Below are positions 6,537 through 10,281 of a stretch of DNA of 10,281 bases, piece after piece. The first letter of the stretch is position 1. Every line of letters starts with the position of its first letter. Source of the DNA: Synechococcus sp. UW140 (GTDB lineage: Bacteria > Cyanobacteriota > Cyanobacteriia > PCC-6307 > Cyanobiaceae); contig CAMDWF010000059.1 in assembly GCA_945878795.1 (NCBI GenBank), positions 1 through 10,281 on the forward strand, in the 5' to 3' direction. A program made the position numbers and the translations under genes. The notes beneath the pieces were generated by a model. The model saw only the letters and a program-made list of their open reading frames with translations, was not told the origin of the DNA and did no database searches.

Positions 6537-7784
6537 CTATCTGGGGCCTGTGGCAGGGCGACGCTTGGGCCGGGCGGATTCCAGACCCTGGCTTTCGAGG
6601 GCGCAGCGCACAAGCAGGCCGGACAGGAACAGGCTCGACAACAGGGAATTGCCTCCGTAGCTGACCATGGGCAGCGGCAAGCCAGTGGTGGGCATGGCGC
6701 CGCTGGCTACGGCGATGTTGAGGATCGACTGTCCGACAAGCAGCGTGGTGCAACCAATCGCCACAAGCCGTTGTTGGGGACTGCTGCAGCCGAGGGCAAC
6801 TTTGAGGCCGATAAAAGCAAAAATGGCCAGAAAAAGCAACAGCATCAACGAACCGAGGAAACCAAATTCTTCGGCAAAGACAGCAAAGATGAAATCGGTA
6901 GTCTGGATTGGTAAGTAGTTCAATTTTTGGGTTGAAAGCCCGAAACCAGAGCCGAAGGCGCCCCCGGAGCCAATGGCCAAAAGACTTTGAACAAGTTGAT
7001 AGCCATTGCCCTGGGCATCTTTCCAAGGATCTAGGAAAGAAACAACCCGCAGACGTTGATAGTTGTTGATCATGATGCTGGCGCCACCCAAAAGCGCCCC
7101 AGAGGCAGCAGCCCCCAGCAACATCAACTTTGGCAAGCCTGCGGCAAGGGCCATCAGCCAAAGCAGGAGACCCATCAGTGCAGCGGTACTGAGGTTGGGC
7201 TGTTTCAGAACCAGCAAGACAAGGACGCCAAAGACACTGAGCCAGAGCAACTTTTGATCCAGGGCGATTCTCTGCCAGTGGGAAAAAAGCACGGCCCCCT
7301 GAAGCACCAGGAATGGTTTCACCAGTTCGGTGGGTTGGAGTTGGATCGGCCCGATCACCAACCAACGACTGGCCCCATTCACCGTGCTACCAACCACCAA
7401 GGTGGCGGCCACCAAGAGGGTGCCCAAAAGCAGACCTTGGGCTCCTAGGGCGAGCCAGCGACGCATCGACGTACGTAGGGCCAGTAAGAAGAGGGCCCAG
7501 CTGGCCAGCAACCAAAGGGCCTGACGTTTGATGTAGTAAGTCGCATCGCCCATTTCGTGGGCGGCCACCCACCAACTGGCGGAGCAGAGCACAACAAGAC
7601 CAAGCAAACTCCAAATGCCAACCAGCCCCAAAAGCAACCTGGCTTCGGCAGGCCAGAAGGGCCATGGCAGGGGCAGGAGCCCCCTTGATTGGGAGGCCCC
7701 TGTCCCAGCTTCAGAACTCCGGTCGACAGGACTGACTTGGATGTCACGGCCAGAGGACCCAGCGAAATCTCCGGAACGCGGCAT
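6537..7784 (-). CDS. ftsW: Septal peptidoglycan polymerase FtsW (SEDS family)
   Basis: FtsW is the division-specific SEDS glycosyltransferase that polymerises lipid II at the septum together with a class B penicillin-binding protein. The 415-residue protein has about ten membrane segments after a Ser/Gly-rich cytoplasmic N-tail of roughly 45 residues. SEDS motifs are visible: IGPIQLQPTELVKPFLVL, KQPNLSTAALM, FLDPWKDAQGNGYQLVQS, and LPIQTTDFIFAVFAEEFGFLG with the catalytic aspartate at residue 297. The C-terminal LPMVSYGGNSLLSSL is also typical. Division-type FtsW is preferred over RodA because of the DPW-D-GYQ segment and length, but no neighbouring division gene confirms it. The ATG at 7784 is used; a TTG at 7811 would add nine residues, and neither has a clear Shine-Dalgarno. 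ccdA follows after 28 bases, so ftsW probably heads an ftsW-ccdA-ccs1 transcript. Confidence 0.94.
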   Translation of the reverse strand: MPRSGDFAGSSGRDIQVSPVDRSSEAGTGASQSRGLLPLPWPFWPAEARLLLGLVGIWSLLGLVVLCSASWWVAAHEMGDATYYIKRQALWLLASWALFLLALRTSMRRWLALGAQGLLLGTLLVAATLVVGSTVNGASRWLVIGPIQLQPTELVKPFLVLQGAVLFSHWQRIALDQKLLWLSVFGVLVLLVLKQPNLSTAALMGLLLWLMALAAGLPKLMLLGAAASGALLGGASIMINNYQRLRVVSFLDPWKDAQGNGYQLVQSLLAIGSGGAFGSGFGLSTQKLNYLPIQTTDFIFAVFAEEFGFLGSLMLLLFLAIFAFIGLKVALGCSSPQQRLVAIGCTTLLVGQSILNIAVASGAMPTTGLPLPMVSYGGNSLLSSLFLSGLLVRCALESQGLESARPKRRPATGPR

Positions 7785-7902
7785 TTTGGATCGGGCAGTC
7801 GGTCGGGACAAGGCCTGTTGGCATGGAGTTGATGGCCTATTTAGACGCGAGGTGGCCTGCTTTGTCGAGTCGATTCAGACAAAATGCTTGCTGGCTGCCA
7901 AT
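7785..7902 (-). promoter_or_regulatory. Probable promoter region of ftsW-ccdA-ccs1
   Basis: This stretch lies between the apc terminator and the ftsW start on the minus strand, so it should contain the ftsW promoter. A TAAATA-like -10 element occurs near 7837-7843, with a TCGACAA element upstream of it, but the match to consensus is weak. No gene is seen here. Confidence 0.35.
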
Positions 7903-7927
7903 AAAAAAACCCGGCCGTGAGGTCGGG
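7903..7927 (-). terminator. Intrinsic terminator of the apcABC operon
   Basis: Read on the minus strand, CCCGACC (7927-7921), a TCAC loop and GGCCGGG (7916-7910) form a 7-pair stem with one A-C mismatch. A run of seven T follows (7909-7903). It lies about 40 bases past the apcC stop and separates the phycobilisome genes from ftsW. Confidence 0.85.
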
Positions 7928-7966
7928 ATGAAGGAATGGCGCTGGGAAGCGGCTGGTTCGAATTGG

Positions 7967-8167
7967 CTAAATTCCTACGTTTTGCTGACGTTTGCCCGTG
8001 GCCAGCTCTACCTTCAGGATCTTGCCCCCCTGTTTCATGATTCGCTGTTGTTCAGCAAACCAGCTGTCAAAAGGAACCCACTTGGTGAAGTAGGTGTTGT
8101 GGATTTCCCGCTGGGATCGGGATTTTTCCGGGCAAGGGATGCAGGCTGTGATCTTGAAGAGACGCAT
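7967..8167 (-). CDS. apcC: Allophycocyanin core linker LC (7.8 kDa type)
   Basis: ApcC is the small core linker that caps allophycocyanin trimers in the phycobilisome core cylinders, on the cytoplasmic face of the thylakoid. The 66 residues cover the whole protein: MRLFKITACIPCPEKSRSQR, then the highly conserved NTYFTKWVPFDSWFAEQQRI and IMKQGGKILKVELATGK. This is the CpcD-like linker fold. It is the last gene of the apcA-apcB-apcC run, starting 49 bases after the apcB stop, and is followed by a terminator. No good Shine-Dalgarno is visible before its ATG. Confidence 0.97.
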   Translation of the reverse strand: MRLFKITACIPCPEKSRSQREIHNTYFTKWVPFDSWFAEQQRIMKQGGKILKVELATGKRQQNVGI

Positions 8168-8216
8168 GGAGATGATTCTCGTTAGACGGGCCGCTTGAGC
8201 TCAGAAGGAAGAAAAA

Positions 8217-8705
8217 TCAGTTTCCTAAGCCGGAACTGATGTAGTCAAAATAAACGCCCATTTCACGACCTGCGTCAGCTCCCACAAGTGCTGCTGTCGC
8301 TTCCTTCATTGCTTGAATCGATTGCACTGTGGCACCGATGGGGACACCAAGGGAGTTGTAGGTCTCCTTGAGACCATTCAGGACGCGCTCATCAAGGATC
8401 GACGTGTCACCAGCCAACATGGCATAGGTGGCATAACGCAGATAATAGTCGAGGTCCCGAATGCAGGCCGCATAGCGACGGCAGGTGTACATGTTGCCAC
8501 CGGGACGGGTGATGTCCGAATACAGCAGCGACTTGGCCACGGCTTCTTTGATGATGGCCGATGCGTTGGCGCTGATGGTGGCAGCCGCCCGGACCCGTAT
8601 TTCGCCACTGGCAAAATACTGTTCAAGGCGTCCCATGGAGGAACCGTCGAGGTAGAGGCCCTGGACGTCTGACTGATTGATGACGTTGGTGATGGCGTCT
8701 TGCAT
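8217..8705 (-). CDS. apcB: Allophycocyanin beta subunit
   Basis: ApcB pairs with ApcA to form the alpha-beta monomers of the allophycocyanin trimers, which pass energy to the terminal emitters of the phycobilisome core. The 162-residue globin-like protein carries phycocyanobilin on Cys81 in RRYAACIRDLDYYLRYATYA. Asn71 in RPGGNMYT is the asparagine that is methylated in beta-type phycobiliproteins. The tail GREMGVYFDYISSGL is typical. A second cysteine, Cys75 (MYTCRRY), sits six residues before the chromophore Cys. The gene starts 38 bases after the apcA stop and belongs to the same transcript. Confidence 0.98.
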   Translation of the reverse strand: MQDAITNVINQSDVQGLYLDGSSMGRLEQYFASGEIRVRAAATISANASAIIKEAVAKSLLYSDITRPGGNMYTCRRYAACIRDLDYYLRYATYAMLAGDTSILDERVLNGLKETYNSLGVPIGATVQSIQAMKEATAALVGADAGREMGVYFDYISSGLGN

Positions 8706-8743
8706 TGATCCGTTGGGTGGCGATGAAGGGGTGGGACTGGGCC

Positions 8744-9229
8744 TTAGGCGAGCGCACCTACCAGGTAGTCGAAGAAGAAACCGGCTTCTTCGGCATCGGC
8801 TCCTGTGAGGATGCTGGTGGCCACGGCCTTCATTTCACGTACGGCTTCTGCCATCGCTTCAAGGGGGGTTCCCAGGGAGCGATACATCTCGCGGGCGCCA
8901 ATGATGCCGATTTCTTCGATCGGAGTCACGTCACCGGCAACGACGCCGTAAGTAACAAGACGCAGGTAGTAGTCCATGTCCCTCAGGCAAGAGGCGGTCA
9001 TCTCTTCCCCGTAGGCGTTGCCGCCGGGGGAGATGACGTCGGGACGCTTCTGGAAAAGCTGGCCTGCGGCCTGCTTGACAATGCGCTCCCGGCTTTCGCT
9101 CAAGACCTGGGCGACACGCAGTCGACGTTGACCGCCAGCCACGAATGACTTGACCTGGTCGAGTTCGCCAGGGCTGAGGTAGCGGGCTTCGGCGTCCGCG
9201 TTGATGATCGAGTTGGAGACGATGCTCAT
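8744..9229 (-). CDS. apcA: Allophycocyanin alpha subunit
   Basis: ApcA is the alpha chain of allophycocyanin, the core antenna protein absorbing near 650 nm. All 161 residues are present. The phycocyanobilin-binding cysteine is Cys81 in YGEEMTASCLRDMDYYLRLV, and N71 lies in SPGGNAYG. MSIVSNSIINADAEARYLSP at the start and the FFFDYLVGAL tail fit the family. AYGEEMTASC and the position directly after apcE distinguish it from ApcD and from phycocyanin. The ATG at 9229 has a GAGG element about ten bases upstream. It is the first gene of the apcABC run and is preceded by a long untranslated region downstream of the apcE terminator. Confidence 0.98.
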   Translation of the reverse strand: MSIVSNSIINADAEARYLSPGELDQVKSFVAGGQRRLRVAQVLSESRERIVKQAAGQLFQKRPDVISPGGNAYGEEMTASCLRDMDYYLRLVTYGVVAGDVTPIEEIGIIGAREMYRSLGTPLEAMAEAVREMKAVATSILTGADAEEAGFFFDYLVGALA

Positions 9230-9522
9230 GCAGTTCTGCCTCGAAACAAGCGGTCACCGTTAAGGAGACCGGTATCCGGTGGGTAAGGGTGCAAACGGAT
9301 TCCCGTCTGCCGAATCATTCTGCGTTAGAGGCGTGCGTTGCCAGAGGCTCCGGTAACAGTTCTTCACGGCCGCTTTCTACTGAAAAACCCTTGGGGCGCA
9401 ATGGTTTTGCCGTGGTTTTGTCTGATTGTCCCCCGGCGGCAATTGTTGGTGTCTGTGATGGCTGCTTTGCCGGGACCTGCCTAGCAAAAAATATTTTTTG
9501 TATCATCTGCCTGAAGCTCAGC
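9230..9522 (-). promoter_or_regulatory. Promoter and long leader of apcABC
   Basis: No gene is seen in the region between the apcE terminator and apcA, so it should hold an independent apcA promoter and 5' leader. An A/T palindrome lies at 9485-9500 and a short hairpin ACCGG-TAT-CCGGT at 9268-9280, about 40-50 bases before the apcA start. I cannot pick -35 and -10 boxes with confidence. Together with the terminator and the gap next to apcE, the gene-free stretch is 381 bases. Confidence 0.5.
9485..9500. repeat. A/T-rich perfect palindrome upstream of apcA
   Basis: CAAAAAATATTTTTTG is a perfect 16-base palindrome. On the minus strand it follows a GATACAAAAA stretch just downstream of the apcE terminator. 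It may be part of the apcA promoter (an AT-rich or UP-like element) or a binding site; no factor is recognised. Confidence 0.7.
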
Positions 9523-9552
9523 AAAAAAGCCCCTGCTTTTTAAAGCAGGGGC
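9523..9552 (-). terminator. Intrinsic terminator of apcE
   Basis: On the minus strand GCCCCTGCTTT (9552-9542) pairs perfectly over 11 bases with AAAGCAGGGGC (9539-9529) across a tiny AA loop. It is followed by six T (9528-9523). It lies about 60 bases past the apcE stop, so apcE and apcABC are at least partly separate transcripts, as is common where ApcE is needed in far fewer copies. Confidence 0.93.
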
Positions 9553-9610
9553 CTATCGCATTGGGTGGCAAAATAAGGATCCCAGTTAATTCGCTGAATG
9601 GGATTTCAGC

Positions 9611-10281
9611 TCAGGTAGCTGATTTGGGGCTTGGCTTGAGTGCAGCGTTGCCACCATAAAGCGCTGCCGTTTTATTGACTGTTGCCAAGGGGATGCCATT
9701 GCTTGTCTCGAGGCCGCGCCAATAAGGAACAGTATCTCGGGCAAAAGCAGAGGCGTAGTCAGGGCTGTCAAGGATTTCGGCGATCGCTGTAGGTAGGCCG
9801 GAGCGCACGCGGGTAGCCAAGAAGCGACTGGCTTCGCTGGGCTGGGGAGCCCGACCCAGAAGGGCAAGATAGGCACCTGAGACTGCTCGCAGGGGGGCAA
9901 GCTGGTTGAGACGATTGAGGAAAAGGTCGGTGCTGGCCACAAGGGCTACGAAACCGGCCACGTCAATTTGACCATCCTTTAACTGGGATTCAGCATCACT
10001 CAACCGTTCTGCCACATAGACATCGCGATTGAGAAGTTGGCGATAGGTGGCACTGATGACCTCGGCGACCTGATTCCGGCCGGGGGCCGCCAGAAGGCGC
10101 ACCGGGCGGCTGAGGCTTTGGCGCCGGCGGAACCCTTGGGGTGACTCGGGCCGGAATGCCTTGTCCATGGCCGCCCCTGGTGCTTGGGCGATGCCGCTGG
10201 CGAAGCCCTGGCCCATCTTGGCTGTCCAGCTACCAATGACACGGGCACCAATTGGAGCAACGGTTCGCGCTGGGGCGGCTG
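9611..10281 (-). CDS. apcE: Phycobilisome core-membrane linker LCM, C-terminal end (ApcE, runs off the right edge)
   Basis: ApcE organises the allophycocyanin cylinders, docks the phycobilisome on the thylakoid and carries a terminal emitter in its N-terminal domain. Only about 222 C-terminal residues are in the window; the frame is open to the edge. They comprise a basic, Ala/Pro/Gly-rich spacer (about the first 70 residues) and then one phycobilisome linker domain (REP, Pfam PF00427 type). The domain is recognised by EVISATYRQLLNRDVYVAER, LSDAESQLKDGQIDVAGFVA, a LLGRAPQPSE turn and DYASAFARDTVPYWRGL. The last part ends in TAALYGGNAALKPSPKSAT. This domain is more divergent than rod-linker versions, as expected for the last ApcE repeat. 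A rod linker could share the fold, but position directly before apcABC on the same strand makes ApcE the best call. A strong terminator follows. Confidence 0.9.
   Translation of the reverse strand, partial: AAPARTVAPIGARVIGSWTAKMGQGFASGIAQAPGAAMDKAFRPESPQGFRRRQSLSRPVRLLAAPGRNQVAEVISATYRQLLNRDVYVAERLSDAESQLKDGQIDVAGFVALVASTDLFLNRLNQLAPLRAVSGAYLALLGRAPQPSEASRFLATRVRSGLPTAIAEILDSPDYASAFARDTVPYWRGLETSNGIPLATVNKTAALYGGNAALKPSPKSAT
9780..9787. repeat. HIP1 octamer (GCGATCGC)
   Basis: One copy of the highly iterated cyanobacterial palindrome lies inside apcE. It is the only copy I found by eye in the window, far fewer than expected for HIP1-rich beta-cyanobacteria. Confidence 0.75.

Noticed and set aside
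6349..7365. Minus-strand 338-codon frame overlapping ftsW and ccdA
   Set aside because: Out-of-frame shadow rich in Arg, Cys, Pro and Trp; the real FtsW and CcdA frames cover the same DNA with all family motifs.
9315..9524. Minus-strand 69-codon frame in the apcA leader
   Set aside because: It starts with TTG inside the T-tract of the apcE terminator and its product has no recognisable feature.
1..10281. CRISPR array, insertion sequence, phage or toxin-antitoxin genes
   Set aside because: No spaced direct repeats, transposase-like frame, terminal inverted repeats or paired small genes were seen on either strand.

Overview
The window comes from a cyanobacterium, most likely a picocyanobacterium of the Synechococcus/Cyanobium lineage. 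It carries the allophycocyanin core genes of the phycobilisome, a PII protein of the cyanobacterial type, a System II cytochrome c maturation protein (Ccs1) with CcdA, and G+C-rich coding DNA. I found only one copy of the octamer GCGATCGC by eye, which fits that lineage better than the HIP1-rich beta-cyanobacteria. The lineage call is inference; the cyanobacterial call is firm.

Layout from left to right. Positions 1-457 (minus) are the N-terminal part of an exported protein that runs off the left edge. It and the following gene-free stretch (458-805) are clearly richer in A+T than the rest. Then come purB (minus, TTG start), a small uncharacterised gene upstream of it (minus), and tlyA (plus), which converges on glnB (minus). 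A 265-base divergent region holding two perfect inverted repeats separates glnB from queF (plus). queF converges on a tight minus-strand cluster, ftsW-ccdA-ccs1, read from right to left. The right-hand 2.4 kb is the phycobilisome core cluster, also on the minus strand: the C-terminal end of apcE, a strong terminator, a roughly 290-base leader, apcA, apcB, apcC and a second terminator.

Functionally, apcE/A/B/C build the allophycocyanin core that funnels energy to the photosystems. ccdA and ccs1 act together in the thylakoid/cytoplasmic membranes: CcdA carries reducing equivalents across the membrane and Ccs1 is half of the haem-delivery/ligation complex for c-type cytochromes (its partner CcsA is not in the window). 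ftsW is the septal peptidoglycan polymerase and shares their transcription direction with very short spacing. glnB senses 2-oxoglutarate and ATP/ADP for carbon/nitrogen balance. purB, tlyA and queF are housekeeping genes of purine synthesis, rRNA methylation and queuosine synthesis.

No convincing new multi-gene system is present; most of the window is core genome. The points worth a second look are the AT-rich left end with its unrecognised exported protein, a 33-base inverted repeat that appears to add a small loop to TlyA, the palindromes between glnB and queF, the long leader of apcA with an A/T palindrome, and the ftsW-ccdA-ccs1 linkage.
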